DNA from: Pseudoxanthomonas broegbernensis
GTDB taxonomy: Bacteria; Pseudomonadota; Gammaproteobacteria; Xanthomonadales; Xanthomonadaceae
Reading direction: 5' to 3'
DNA: 64,000 nt
NCBI RefSeq assembly: GCF_014202435.1
Contig: NZ_JACHGU010000003.1
Span: 186,001-250,000, forward strand
This document shows, in pieces, positions 1-14,959 of this stretch. The notes beneath the pieces are model-generated. The model was not told the DNA's origin, did no database searches, and saw only the letters and a list, made by a program, of their open reading frames with translations. Numbering within the stretch: the first letter of the stretch is position 1; every line of letters begins with the position of its first letter. The position numbers and the translations under genes are program-made.

Positions 1-1
1 C

Positions 2-691
2 GGCCCGCCGCGGGAAAGCGTGCGCCGGCAGGGCCTGGGCGCGATGCTGCAGGACGTGGAACTGCCGCGGGAACTGAGCCCGCGCGACCTGGTGCGGCTG
101 GCCTCCAGCTACTACGCCGATCCCTTGCCGGTCGAGGAGACCCTGCGCCGGGCCGGCATCGCCGACTTCGCCGCCCGGCCCTACGGCAAGCTCTCCGGCG
201 GGCAGAAACGCCTGGTCCAGTTCGCCGTGGCCATCTGCGGCCAGCCGCGGGTGCTGTTCCTGGACGAACCGACGGTCGGGCTGGACATACAGGCGCGCCA
301 GGCGCTGTGGGCCAGCATCCGCGGGCTGCTCGCGGCCGGGTGCTCGGTGGTGCTGACCACCCATTACCTGGAAGAGGCCGAGGCCCTGGCCGACCGGGTC
401 GCGGTGATTGCCAGGGGCCGGCTGGTCGCCTCCGGCAGCGTGGACGAGATGCGCGCACTAGTGGCCCGGCGCCGGATCAGCTGCGAGTCCCGGCTCACGG
501 CCGCGCAGGTCGGCGGCTGGCCGGGCGTGCTCGATGCCCGCTCCGAATCCGACCGCCTGCACCTGACCGCCAGCGATGCCGAGGCGGTGGTGCGTCGCCT
601 GCTGGCCGAAGACCCCACCCTTGCCGGACTGGAAGTACGCCAGGCCGGACTCAACGAAGCATTCGACGCACTCACCCGGGAGGCCGCATGA
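2..691 (+). CDS. ABC transporter ATP-binding protein (5' end outside window)
   Basis: This is the C-terminal part of an ABC ATPase of the CcmA/multidrug-export type. The reading frame is open from base 2, so the true start and the Walker A motif lie upstream of the window; the GTG at 20 is internal. Visible are the signature LSGGQ, Walker B VLFLDEP, the D-loop GLD and the switch histidine in LTTHYLEEAE. A C-terminal domain of about 80 residues follows. Its stop overlaps the next gene's ATG (ATGA), so it pairs with the ABC-2 permease downstream. The substrate cannot be told; antibiotic, peptide or lipid export are typical for this family. Confidence 0.93.
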   Translation, partial: GPPRESVRRQGLGAMLQDVELPRELSPRDLVRLASSYYADPLPVEETLRRAGIADFAARPYGKLSGGQKRLVQFAVAICGQPRVLFLDEPTVGLDIQARQALWASIRGLLAAGCSVVLTTHYLEEAEALADRVAVIARGRLVASGSVDEMRALVARRRISCESRLTAAQVGGWPGVLDARSESDRLHLTASDAEAVVRRLLAEDPTLAGLEVRQAGLNEAFDALTREAA

Positions 692-1485
692 ACGCCCATA
701 CCCTGGACCACCCCGCCGCCACGGCGGCGCCTTCGCCGCGACGGGTCGCCGTCGCCTACCTGGAGGAGATCCGCTGCGAGGCCTTGCGGCTGCTGCGCAA
801 CCCGGGCCTGGCCTTCCCGACCCTGGTCATGCCGGTGGCGCTGTACGCGCTGATCGCGCTGGTGGTCACCGGCGAGGCCACGGCCAGGGAGCCTGCCACC
901 GCGGTGTTCCTGTTCTCGGCGTTCTCGGTGATGGCGGTCAGCATGCCGGCGCTGTTCGGCATCGGCACCTCGCTGGCCATGGAGCGGGAGATGGGACTGC
1001 TGCGCCTGAAGCGTGCCCAGCCCGCGCCGGCCGGATCCTGGCTGGTGGCCAAGATCGCCTGCGGGCTGGCCTTCGGCGCGATCGCCTACGCTCCCGTTCT
1101 GGGAGCCGCGCTGGCCGCGGACCGGCTGCCGCTGGAACCGTGGCGCATCGCCGCGATGAGCGCGGCGCTGCTGGCCGGCGCCATCCCGTTCTGCGCGATG
1201 GGGCTGATGATCGGCACCCTGTTCCGCGGCGGCGCCGCGCCCGGCTATGCCAACCTCGCCTACCTGCCCGGCTGCTACCTGTCGGGAATGTTCTTCCCTT
1301 TGCCGCCGTCGATGTACTGGCAGGTGCCTTTGTGGCCGCAGTTCCACGTCGGCCAGCTGGCCATGCACGCCGGCGGCGTGGACAAGCTGCAGTTCGAGCC
1401 GGTGCTGACGGCGGCGGGCGGGATGGTCGGGTTCACGGTGCTGTTCAGCGCGGTGGCGATCTGGCGGCTGGCGCGCAAGGGCTGA
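688..1485 (+). CDS. ABC-2 type transporter permease
   Basis: A 265-residue integral membrane protein, the membrane partner of the preceding ATPase. The ATG at 688 overlaps the ATPase stop in ATGA, which decides this start over upstream in-frame codons. It has about six hydrophobic segments, including LVMPVALYALIALVV near residue 40, and the ABC-2 C-terminal pattern YLPGCYLSGMFFPLP. In several bacteria such ATPase/permease pairs sit beside a DesK/DesR-like two-component system; here the next gene is convergent mtnA, so no regulator is visible. Transported substrate unknown. Confidence 0.9.
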   Translation: MNAHTLDHPAATAAPSPRRVAVAYLEEIRCEALRLLRNPGLAFPTLVMPVALYALIALVVTGEATAREPATAVFLFSAFSVMAVSMPALFGIGTSLAMEREMGLLRLKRAQPAPAGSWLVAKIACGLAFGAIAYAPVLGAALAADRLPLEPWRIAAMSAALLAGAIPFCAMGLMIGTLFRGGAAPGYANLAYLPGCYLSGMFFPLPPSMYWQVPLWPQFHVGQLAMHAGGVDKLQFEPVLTAAGGMVGFTVLFSAVAIWRLARKG

Positions 1486-1575
1486 AGCCGCCCTCGTGTG
1501 GCTTGCCCATGCAGGAGCGGCCGGCCGGGCCGAAGCATTCCGGTGCGATGCCTGCCGACGGGAAGTAAAGGAGGA

Positions 1576-1598
1576 GATCCTGGCTGCAAGCCAGGATC
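1576..1598. terminator. Perfect 10-bp hairpin between convergent genes
   Basis: GATCCTGGCT (1576-1585) and AGCCAGGATC (1589-1598) form a perfect 10-bp stem with a GCA loop. It lies between the convergent permease and mtnA genes, where a bidirectional terminator is expected. There is no run of T on either side, so it could instead be a REP-like hairpin. A GC-rich stretch at 1510-1530 (AGGAGCGGCCGG) resembles xanthomonad REP sequences. Confidence 0.5.
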
Positions 1599-1657
1599 GG
1601 GGGACATGAGCGGCGGCAGGCATCGTGCCGGAACGCCGCAGCGTGGCATCCCCGGCG

Positions 1658-2725
1658 TCAGCCGCCGAACAGCGCCCGCATCTTCGCCGCGTCGGGGCGC
1701 TCGACCACGCCCTTCTCGGTCACGATCGCGTCGATCAGCGTGCCCGGGGTGACGTCGAACACCGGGTTCCAGGCGGCGATGCCCTCGGCCACGGTGCGCA
1801 CCCCGCCCACGCCGTGCAGCTCGCCCGGGTCGCGCTGCTCGATCTCGATGGCCGCGCCGTCCGCCGTGCCCATGTCCACGGTCGAGGACGGCGCCACCAC
1901 CATGAACCTCACCGCGTGGTGGCGCGCGGCGATGGCCAGTTGGTAGGTGCCGATCTTGTTGGCGGTGTCGCCGTTGGCGCAGATCCGGTCGGCGCCGACC
2001 ACCACCCACTGCACTGCGCCGGTCTTCATCAGGTGTGCGGCGGCCGAGTCGGCGATCAGGGTGGCGTCGATGCCGTCCTGCTGCAGCTCCCACACGGTCA
2101 GGCGCGCGCCCTGCAGCCACGGCCGCGTCTCGCCGGCGAACACCCGGGCGATGCGGCCCTGGGCCATGCCCGCGCGGATCACGCCCAGCGCGGTGCCGAA
2201 GCCCGCGGTGGCCAGCGAGCCGGTGTTGCAATGGGTCAGCACGCCGCTGCCCGGGGCCACGAGCGCGGCGCCCAGCGCGCCCATGTGCCGGTTGGCGGCC
2301 AGGTCCTCGTCGGCGATGGCCTGCGCTTCGCGCTCCAGAACCTGGCGCCAATCGGCGCCGGCGCCGGCCAGCGCGCGGCGCATCCGCGCCAGCGCCCAGG
2401 CCAGGTTGACCGCCGTCGGGCGCGCGGCGCCGAGCCGCTGCAGCGCCGGTTCCAGCTTCTGCAACGCCTGGTCGCCATCCTGCGCCTCGGCCGCGCGCCC
2501 GGCCAGGACCGTGCCCCAGGCGGCGGCGATGCCGATGGCGGGCGCGCCGCGCACGGTCAGGTCGGCGATGGCCTGCGCGACCGCGTCGCTGTCGCCGCAG
2601 GCCACGTGCTCGACCGCGAACGGCAGCTTGCGCTGGTCGAGCAGCTCCAGGGTGTCGCCGGTCCAGAGGATCGGGCGGATGTGGTCGTAGCGATCGAAGT
2701 CGAAGGCGATGTCCATGATGCGCAT
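1658..2725 (-). CDS. mtnA: S-methyl-5-thioribose-1-phosphate isomerase
   Basis: Isomerises methylthioribose-1-phosphate to methylthioribulose-1-phosphate, the aldose-ketose step of the methionine salvage pathway. The 355-residue length matches the family. Family motifs are present: [21 protein letters not shown] with the catalytic cysteine, and [20 protein letters not shown] with the catalytic aspartate and the eIF2B-alpha-like fold signature. It stands alone here; the next enzymes of the pathway, mtnB, mtnD and mtnC, are about 60 kb away at the right end of the window. An alternative start at MDIAF three codons in is possible. Confidence 0.96.
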   Translation of the reverse strand: MRIMDIAFDFDRYDHIRPILWTGDTLELLDQRKLPFAVEHVACGDSDAVAQAIADLTVRGAPAIGIAAAWGTVLAGRAAEAQDGDQALQKLEPALQRLGAARPTAVNLAWALARMRRALAGAGADWRQVLEREAQAIADEDLAANRHMGALGAALVAPGSGVLTHCNTGSLATAGFGTALGVIRAGMAQGRIARVFAGETRPWLQGARLTVWELQQDGIDATLIADSAAAHLMKTGAVQWVVVGADRICANGDTANKIGTYQLAIAARHHAVRFMVVAPSSTVDMGTADGAAIEIEQRDPGELHGVGGVRTVAEGIAAWNPVFDVTPGTLIDAIVTEKGVVERPDAAKMRALFGG

Positions 2726-2752
2726 TCTACCCGGCGTGCGAACGCCGCCCGG

Positions 2753-3466
2753 CTACTGCACGGCGAACTCGGCGCGGCAGCCGTCGTCGACCCAGACGCC
2801 GTGTTCGTCCCATCCCCAGTTGCGCCCTTCCTCGCAGGCCGTATCGGACAACTGCCGCACCAGGAACACCTCCTGGTCGATGGTGGTGCCGCAGGTGCGC
2901 TTGATCAAGCCCTTCGATTCGCAGGTGAGCAGCCGCGGGCCCGGCGGGAAGCCGGCATCCCGGTCGCCGACCTCGAACTCGCCTTTGCAGCCGCGCGCGA
3001 CCCAGATCTCGTTGCGGCCCACGCCCCAGCTCTCGCCGAACCGGCAGGGCGGCGAGGACAGTTGCCGCAGCAGCCGCACCGGCGCGCCACGCAGCGCCAC
3101 CGCGCAACTGCGGCTGCGGCCGCTGGGCGACTCGCAACGGATCACGTGGCGGCTGGCCGACGACGACGCGCCGCGCGCGCGGAACTCGGCGCGGCAGCCG
3201 CGGGTCACCCATACGCCCTGCCCATCCACGCCCCAGTCCGATTCGCGGATGCACGGGGTCTCGGACAACTGCCTCACCAGGTCGACGCCGCCGCCGGCTT
3301 CCATCGCGCAATAGGTGCGCCGAAGGTCTTCCGACTCGCAGCGCACCACTTCGCCGGCGGTCGCCGCCGCCGCTGGGACGGTGGCCTCGGCCACCAGCCA
3401 CAGGCTCGCACAGGCCAGTCCCATCACCGCCGCTCCCATCCTGCCCGCCACACGCACCGGCTGCAT
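2753..3466 (-). CDS. Secreted DUF3011 protein with three repeats
   Basis: A 237-residue predicted exported protein. The ATG at 3466 follows a GGGGGTAGGG purine stretch and gives a signal peptide (MQPVRVAGRMGAAVMGLACA...). The mature part consists of three repeats, each running RCES...C...RQLS..PC...WGV....WV..GC.AEF, which is the DUF3011 pattern. The regularly placed cysteines suggest disulfides in the periplasm or outside the cell. The function of DUF3011 is not established. The frame continues open upstream of 3466, but that stretch overlaps epmA and has no family resemblance. Confidence 0.85.
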   Translation of the reverse strand: MQPVRVAGRMGAAVMGLACASLWLVAEATVPAAAATAGEVVRCESEDLRRTYCAMEAGGGVDLVRQLSETPCIRESDWGVDGQGVWVTRGCRAEFRARGASSSASRHVIRCESPSGRSRSCAVALRGAPVRLLRQLSSPPCRFGESWGVGRNEIWVARGCKGEFEVGDRDAGFPPGPRLLTCESKGLIKRTCGTTIDQEVFLVRQLSDTACEEGRNWGWDEHGVWVDDGCRAEFAVQ

Positions 3467-3549
3467 GCACCCTACCCCCGCTACGGTCCACGTCGGGCCG
3501 ATTCTGGCCCGGCGCCGGACAGTGTGCGGTGAACGGCGTGAACTCGCGT

Positions 3550-4533
3550 TCAGGCGCGGGCGAAATCGAAGGCGAGCACGTCGCCGATCCGGTCGGTGCC
3601 GCACAGCGCCATTAGCAGTCGTTCCACCCCCAGGGCCACGCCGGCGCAATCGGGCATGCCGGCCTGCAGCGCAGCCAGCAGGCGCGCGTCCACCGGCGGC
3701 GGCACGCCGCCGCGCGCGGCGCGAACCTGCCGGTCGCGCTGGAAACGCGCGCCCTGCTCGGCGGCGTCGGTCAGTTCGTGGTAGCCGTTGGCCAGCTCGA
3801 AACGGCCCAGGTACAGCTCGAAGCGCTCGGCCACCGGCGGGTCGCCCGCCCTGATCCGCGCCAGCGCGCATTGGGTGGCCGGCCAGTCATGGACCACGGT
3901 GATGCGGTCGGCGGGAAAATGCGGCTGGATGCGATGGGTCATGAGCAGGTCCAGCCAGTCGTCGCGGCCCAGGCCCTGGCCATCGATGCCGATGCCGGCC
4001 AGCGGCGCGCGCAGCCGCGCCTCGTCGTCGGCGAACGGGTCCACGCCGGCGGCCTGCACGAACAGGTCGCGATAGCCCAGCGACACCACCTCGGCGCGGC
4101 GACCGACCAGCGCCAGCGATCGCTGGACCAGTTCGACCGTCTCCTCGGCCAGGCGCCGGTGGTCCCAGCCGACCCGGTACCACTCCAGCATCGTGAACTC
4201 GGGGTTGTGGCGGCCGCCGGCCTCGCCGTTGCGGAACACCCGGCCCAGTTCGTAGCAGTCGCCGATGCCGGCCGCCAGCAGGCGCTTGAGCGGGTACTCG
4301 GGCGAGGTGCGCAGCCAGCGCTCCGCCGCGCCGGCGTCGCGGTGGCCGTCGAAGCGGGCGGTGAAGCTGTCGATGTTCGGCTCGGTGTTGCCGGCCGCCG
4401 ACAGCACCGGCGTCTCCACCTCCAGCACGCCGCGCTCGGCGAAGAACGCACGGAACAGCGCATACGCCCGCGCGCGCAGGCGCAGCGCCTGGATGCCGGC
4501 ACTGGGTTGCCAGTCGCCTTGGTTCCGGTTCAC
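3550..4533 (-). CDS. epmA: EF-P--(R)-beta-lysine ligase EpmA (GenX/PoxA)
   Basis: A truncated class II lysyl-tRNA-synthetase paralogue that attaches beta-lysine to a lysine of elongation factor P. The protein of 327 residues lacks the anticodon-binding domain, as expected for EpmA. Seen are motif 2-like FRNGEAGGRHNPEFTMLEWY and motif 3-like GVALGVERLLMAL. The GTG at 4533 is chosen because GGGAGCG lies 6-7 bases upstream and the product then starts just before the conserved W-QPSA segment; an ATG at 4593 would add 20 unrelated residues. EpmB and EF-P are not in the window, but the EF-P paralogue EfpL is. Confidence 0.93.
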   Translation of the reverse strand: MNRNQGDWQPSAGIQALRLRARAYALFRAFFAERGVLEVETPVLSAAGNTEPNIDSFTARFDGHRDAGAAERWLRTSPEYPLKRLLAAGIGDCYELGRVFRNGEAGGRHNPEFTMLEWYRVGWDHRRLAEETVELVQRSLALVGRRAEVVSLGYRDLFVQAAGVDPFADDEARLRAPLAGIGIDGQGLGRDDWLDLLMTHRIQPHFPADRITVVHDWPATQCALARIRAGDPPVAERFELYLGRFELANGYHELTDAAEQGARFQRDRQVRAARGGVPPPVDARLLAALQAGMPDCAGVALGVERLLMALCGTDRIGDVLAFDFARA

Positions 4534-4758
4534 GAATCGCTCCCGCGCAGGTCCGCGGCGCGGCGGCGCGGGCAACGCCGGGGCTGCCGCCATCCGCCGC
4601 CCGGCACTGTCGCCGGTCCACGGGTCAGGCGCATGGAACCAGCGACCGCCCCCGGGCCGGCCATGCCACCGATGCGGGCCGCTCGCGGCGGGAGGCCACG
4701 GCGGCCGCGCGCGTACGCCAACGCATCGCCGCAGGACTGTCGTACGCGCTCCATCGCC

Positions 4759-7272
<2,514 letters not shown>

Positions 7273-7369
7273 TTACCCGCCGTGGCGTGCAGGCGCCGAC
7301 TTGCCGGCGACTGCACGGGGAAACCGCCTGCCTGCGATCCGTCGGCCATGGCGGCCGCCGGCACGCCGG

Positions 7370-8179
7370 CTACAGGTGCAGTAGCGGCCGGGTTGCGGAC
7401 GAGCCGTCCCAGTCCACGGTGAAGCCGGCGGCACGGAAGGCGTCCACGATCCTTCGCCCGACCCGTCGCATATCGGGTTCGCCGCCCTCGGGCGCACCCC
7501 AGAACGCCAGCGGCAAAACGCCATTGCGGCGAGCGCGAGCGCGGTCCTGCCGGGTGTACCAGCAGAAACCGTCGATGCCCGGGGCCAGGCCGCCACTCGC
7601 CGCGCCGGCCTGGGCGCAGTCGGCGAAACCGTCCTCCTGGGTGTTGCCGGCCTCGTGCAGCGCCACCATCCCGGCCCCGCGCAGCGCCTCGAACACCGCC
7701 TCGATCCTGGCCTTGGTCGCCTTCCACTTCCACGCGCCCCGTCGGCTCGAGGGCGGGGCGGCTGGCGGCGGTTCCACCACGATGCCGGTCGCCGCCGATA
7801 ACAGCGCCCGCACGTCCGGATCCATCGCGTTGACGACGATGCTGTTGCCGTGCCTGTCGCGAACCCGCGGATCGGCGCCGGCGTCGAGCAGGCAAAGCAC
7901 CGGCTCGGGCGACGACGAGAACTCCGCGGCCAGGTACAACGGCGTACGGCTGTCGGCACTGCGCGCCTCGGCCGGCGAGCCGGCATCGAGCAAGCGGCGC
8001 ATGACCGCCACCACCGTGGAAGGTTCCGCGCCGTTGGCGCCCATCGCCGCATGGTGCAGCGGGTTGAAGCCATTGCTGTCCACGGCGGCCGGATCGGCAC
8101 CGGCCACCAGGCAGGCGTCCACGGCGGCCACGTCCGCCCGGCGGGCCGCCTCCAGCAGACGCAGGCACCGCTCATCCAC
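7370..8179 (-). CDS. Ankyrin-repeat protein with a DUF6891-like C-terminus
   Basis: A 269-residue protein starting at a GTG preceded by GGGAGGGG seven bases upstream. Residues 1-140 carry about four ankyrin repeats (for example NGFNPLHHAAMGANG and DSRTPLYLAAEF). The last 115 residues contain KARIEAVFEALRGAGMVAL, a DGF segment and GFCWYTRQDRARA...LPLAFWG, which I recall as the DUF6891 pattern. It sits between zipA and ligA, a place usually without a gene or with only a short gap in relatives. No signal peptide is seen, so it is probably cytoplasmic and acts through protein contacts. Function unknown; the DUF6891 call is from memory. Confidence 0.8.
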   Translation of the reverse strand: MDERCLRLLEAARRADVAAVDACLVAGADPAAVDSNGFNPLHHAAMGANGAEPSTVVAVMRRLLDAGSPAEARSADSRTPLYLAAEFSSSPEPVLCLLDAGADPRVRDRHGNSIVVNAMDPDVRALLSAATGIVVEPPPAAPPSSRRGAWKWKATKARIEAVFEALRGAGMVALHEAGNTQEDGFADCAQAGAASGGLAPGIDGFCWYTRQDRARARRNGVLPLAFWGAPEGGEPDMRRVGRRIVDAFRAAGFTVDWDGSSATRPLLHL

Positions 8180-8248
8180 GATTGTTCCCCTCCCTGTGCC
8201 CTCCCATCCGGCTGTCCGGGCCGTTCGCCTTCCCGTCCGGCCCGCGCC

Positions 8249-8989
8249 TCACCAGCGCGGCGCCTTGGTCAGCGGCGGCGCGTCGTGCTGGCGGTCGTAG
8301 GCGCGCAGTTCGTCGCGGATGTGGGCGATGCGCTGGCGGCCCAAAGCGTTGCGGCTGTCGTCCAGGACCACGCCGTCGAGCAGTTCGGCCATGCGCTGCA
8401 CCGTGGGCAGCATCTTCTCCCAGGCGTCCAGCGCCGGGGCCGGCGCGGGCAGGGTGAGGAAGAAGGCGATGGCCGGCGTCTCCAGGTCGCGGATGGTGGC
8501 CATGTCGAAGCTGCCGGGCTTGATGATGCTGGCCATGCTGAACACCGGGCCGCGCTCGGGGTGGGCCTCCAGCAGCCGGTGGAACACGTTCATGTGGCCG
8601 AACACCATGCCGGTCTTCTCCGCGGCCACCACGATGTCCTCGCCGCGCAGGGTGTTGCCGGCGCGCGCGGCCACGTACAGCGAGACGATCTTGTCGAAGT
8701 CCTGGCTCTCGCGCCGGCCCAGGGTGTTGCCGGACGAAGCCGGGTCCGGCGCCAGGCCCAGGTCGGGCTGGCTGTCGCCGTCGGTGCGGCTGTCGGCGCC
8801 CGCAGGCGCCGCATCGGCGCCGCCCAGGGAAGGCTCGTGGCGCGCGGGGCCGTACTCGGACGTCATCGCCGGCGATTCCCGGCGGCGCCCCTGCTGCTCC
8901 TTGCGCGGCCGGCCGAACCAGAAGATCGCCGCGATCAGCAGCAGGCCGGCAGCCAGGATACCGATGCGCAGCCAGGCGATGTCGGACAT
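8249..8989 (-). CDS. zipA: Cell division protein ZipA
   Basis: Anchors FtsZ to the inner membrane at mid-cell. The 246-residue protein starts with a short periplasmic end and one membrane helix (LRIGILAAGLLLIAAIFWF). It continues through a charged, proline/glycine-rich linker, shorter than in E. coli. It ends in the FtsZ-binding domain, recognisable from IVSLYVAARAGNTLRGEDIV, GMVFGHMNVFHRL and FSMASIIKPGSFD. It lies downstream of smc and upstream of the ankyrin gene and ligA on the same strand, the usual smc-zipA-ligA order. Confidence 0.95.
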   Translation of the reverse strand: MSDIAWLRIGILAAGLLLIAAIFWFGRPRKEQQGRRRESPAMTSEYGPARHEPSLGGADAAPAGADSRTDGDSQPDLGLAPDPASSGNTLGRRESQDFDKIVSLYVAARAGNTLRGEDIVVAAEKTGMVFGHMNVFHRLLEAHPERGPVFSMASIIKPGSFDMATIRDLETPAIAFFLTLPAPAPALDAWEKMLPTVQRMAELLDGVVLDDSRNALGRQRIAHIRDELRAYDRQHDAPPLTKAPRW

Positions 8990-9173
8990 GAAGCGCGTCT
9001 CCGCGGAGTCGGATCAAGGCCCAAGGATGACATAGAGCCGGGAATGGAGAACAGGGAACGGCCGGGGGAGCGCCGGGCCTTCTCCGCTCCCCGGGCCGGT
9101 CGCCGGCCTGGACTCGGCTGCACGGATGTCGTGAAGATCCACGACACGGCCGCCGGAATCGGCGCGCGCGCTG

Positions 9174-12677
<3,504 letters not shown>

Positions 12678-13041
12678 GCGGCGATCGGTTCCCCGGGAGG
12701 TGGCGCGGCGCAGGGCGTCACCGGGTTGAAGTCGTGTATCCAGAAAGTACGCCAAGTGATTGAGTCACAATGACGTCGGCGCCACCGAAACGGTGCCGGA
12801 CCGGGCAGTATAGCGGCACCGGGGCCATGCTCGCGGGCCGCCGGCCCGGCTTTCCCCGAATCGGTGCGGTGCCGCGAACGGGGGCGCCCGCGACCGCCGC
12901 GGCCGTCATTCCGGCCCGGCTTGACCGGGATCAGGACGCCCCGCCCCGGCCTGCCTAGACTAGGCCGGTCTCCCCTTCGGAACGAATCCCGCCGGACATG
13001 GACCGCCACCTGCCGAGCACACGCCAAAGGAGCACGTTGCG
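12678..13041. other. 364-bp intergenic region between divergent smc and the UbiM-like gene
   Basis: No convincing gene. A symmetric GTGATTGAGTCAC (about 12756-12768) lies upstream of smc. A REP-like GCCGTCATTCCGG sits near 12902. A compact inverted repeat GCCTAG-A-CTAGGC lies at about 12952-12964; its TAGACT resembles a -10 element for the plus-strand gene. AAAGGAG about 10 bases before 13042 is the ribosome binding site of that gene. Confidence 0.5.
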
Positions 13042-14268
13042 ATGAACCACGACGTACTGATCGTCGGCGCCGGACCCACCGGCCTGTGCCTGGCCCGGGC
13101 GCTGGGCCGGCAGTCGCTGCGGGTGGCCCTGGTCGAGCGCCAACCGCAGGCCGCCCTGGCGCAGCCGGCCTTCGACGGTCGCGAGATCGCCCTGACCCAC
13201 GCCTCGATGCGCCTGCTGCGCGAACTCGACGTCTGGCGCCACCTGCCGGCCGAGGGGATCCACCCGCTGCGCAGCGCCAAGGTGATGGATCGCGACCTGG
13301 CCCGCGAGATGCGCGTCCTGCCGGGCGATGGCGACCGCCTGGGCAACCTGGTGCCCAACCACCTGATCCGGCGCGCGGCCTGGCAGGCGGTGCAGGAGAC
13401 GCCCGGGGTCACCCTCTATCCCGACGCCCGCATCCAGGCCCTGCACGCCGGCGCGGACTCGGCCTGGGTACAACTGCAGGACGGCCCGCGGCTGCAGGCG
13501 CGGCTGCTGGTGGCCGCCGACAGCCGCTTCTCCGAGACCCGGCGCGCGCTGGGCATCGACGCGGACCTGCACGACTTCGGCAAGAGCATGCTGGTGTGCC
13601 GCGTGCGCCACGAGCTGCCGCACGAGCATGCGGCCTGGGAATGGTTCGGCCTGGGCCAGACCCGGGCCCTGCTGCCGCTGGACGAGCACCTGGCCTCGGC
13701 GGTGATCACCCTGCCCGGCGAACAGGCGCGCGTGCTGGCCGGCCTGGACGAGAGCGCCTTCGCCACCGAGCTGGAACGCCGCTACGACGGCCGCCTGGGT
13801 CGCATGGAACTGGCCAGCACCCGCCACGTCTACCCGCTGGTGGCGACCTGGGCGCGGCGCTTCGTCGGGCCGCGCCTGGCCCTGGCCGGCGACGCGGCGG
13901 TGGGCATGCATCCGGTGACCGCGCATGGGTTCAACCTGGGCCTGGCCGGGGTCGAGCGCCTGTCGTGCACGCTGGCCGATGCGCTGCGCCAGGGGCGCGA
14001 CATCGCCGACCCATCCCTGCTGGCGGGCTACCAGCGCCGCCACCGGCTCGGCTGCCGGCCGCTGTTCCAGACCACCCGCGCCATCGTCGGCCTGTACACC
14101 GACGACCGCCTGCCCGCGCGCTGGCTGCGCGGCGCGGCGCTGCACGCGGGCGCCGCGCTGCCACCGTTCCGGCGCGCCATCGCCGCCACGCTCACCGACG
14201 CCGGGCCGGTGGACCCATCGCCGCTGCAGCGCGTGCGCGCGGGCCTGGCGCAGTTGCGCCTGGGCTGA
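13042..14268 (+). CDS. ubiM: FAD-dependent ubiquinone hydroxylase, UbiM-like
   Basis: A 408-residue flavoprotein hydroxylase of the UbiH/COQ6 family, expected to hydroxylate the ring of a ubiquinone precursor. The FAD-binding GxGxxG is VGAGPTG near the N-terminus. The second FAD motif is LALAGDAAVGMHPVTAHGFNLGLAG near residue 285. The segment DGREIALTHAS replaces the DTRAIAL form of UbiH/UbiF; I associate the DGREIALTH form with UbiM, a broad-acting C5 hydroxylase, so that name is an inference. No other ubi genes are adjacent. Confidence 0.8.
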   Translation: MNHDVLIVGAGPTGLCLARALGRQSLRVALVERQPQAALAQPAFDGREIALTHASMRLLRELDVWRHLPAEGIHPLRSAKVMDRDLAREMRVLPGDGDRLGNLVPNHLIRRAAWQAVQETPGVTLYPDARIQALHAGADSAWVQLQDGPRLQARLLVAADSRFSETRRALGIDADLHDFGKSMLVCRVRHELPHEHAAWEWFGLGQTRALLPLDEHLASAVITLPGEQARVLAGLDESAFATELERRYDGRLGRMELASTRHVYPLVATWARRFVGPRLALAGDAAVGMHPVTAHGFNLGLAGVERLSCTLADALRQGRDIADPSLLAGYQRRHRLGCRPLFQTTRAIVGLYTDDRLPARWLRGAALHAGAALPPFRRAIAATLTDAGPVDPSPLQRVRAGLAQLRLG

Positions 14269-14290
14269 GCCGGCCGGCCCGCGGCGCGGT

Positions 14291-14845
14291 TCAACCGCGC
14301 TGGCGGTCGATCCACGCCACGAAGCGGTCGATGAAGTCCTCGAGGAACTCGCGGGTGTCCTGCCGGGTCACCCGTCCTTCCGCGTCGACCAGCCCCTCCT
14401 TGAAGTGGATGTACACCTCCGGCTGCGGCAGCACCGCCATGTCCAGGTAGGCCAGGGTGTTGCGCAGGTGCTGCTGCGCCATGGCCGTGCCGATGGCGCC
14501 GACCGAAGCGCCGGCCACCGCCGCCGGCAGCCCGGCGAAGGCGCTGTCGCCGTATGGGCGCGAGGCCAGGTCGATCGCGTTCTTGAGCACGCCCGGCACC
14601 GAGCGGTTGTACTCGGGGGTGACGAACAGCACCGCGTCCGCACCCCGAACCCGCTGCTTCAGCGCGGTGCCCTCAGCCGGGTAGTCGCCGTCGAAATCCT
14701 GGTCGTAGAGCGGCAGGCGCCCCAGTTCGACGCAGTGGAATTCCAGCCGGTCCTCGCCCAGCCGCTCCAGCGCGCGCGCCAGTTGCCGGTTGAACGACGC
14801 CTTGCGCAGGCTGCCGACGAACACCGCGACCTTGTACTTGTCCAT
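14291..14845 (-). CDS. NADPH-dependent FMN reductase (ChrR/YieF-like)
   Basis: A 184-residue flavodoxin-fold oxidoreductase. The N-terminal FMN phosphate loop is VGSLRKASFNRQLA, followed by the family segment TPEYNRSVPGVLKNAIDLASRP. Members reduce FMN, quinones, azo dyes or chromate with NAD(P)H; which substrate matters here is unknown, though quinone protection is the common interpretation. It is convergent with the UbiM-like gene, 22 bases apart. ATG at 14845 gives the standard length. Confidence 0.92.
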   Translation of the reverse strand: MDKYKVAVFVGSLRKASFNRQLARALERLGEDRLEFHCVELGRLPLYDQDFDGDYPAEGTALKQRVRGADAVLFVTPEYNRSVPGVLKNAIDLASRPYGDSAFAGLPAAVAGASVGAIGTAMAQQHLRNTLAYLDMAVLPQPEVYIHFKEGLVDAEGRVTRQDTREFLEDFIDRFVAWIDRQRG

Positions 14846-14959
14846 GGCCGGTTTCTCGCATGGGGGGGGACAGGCCGCCGATGCTAGGCGGGCCGGCGCG
14901 GAAGCGGAGTGAAGGCGCGACGGCCGGTGAGGCGCCGGCCAGCGCCTCGCGCCTCGCGC

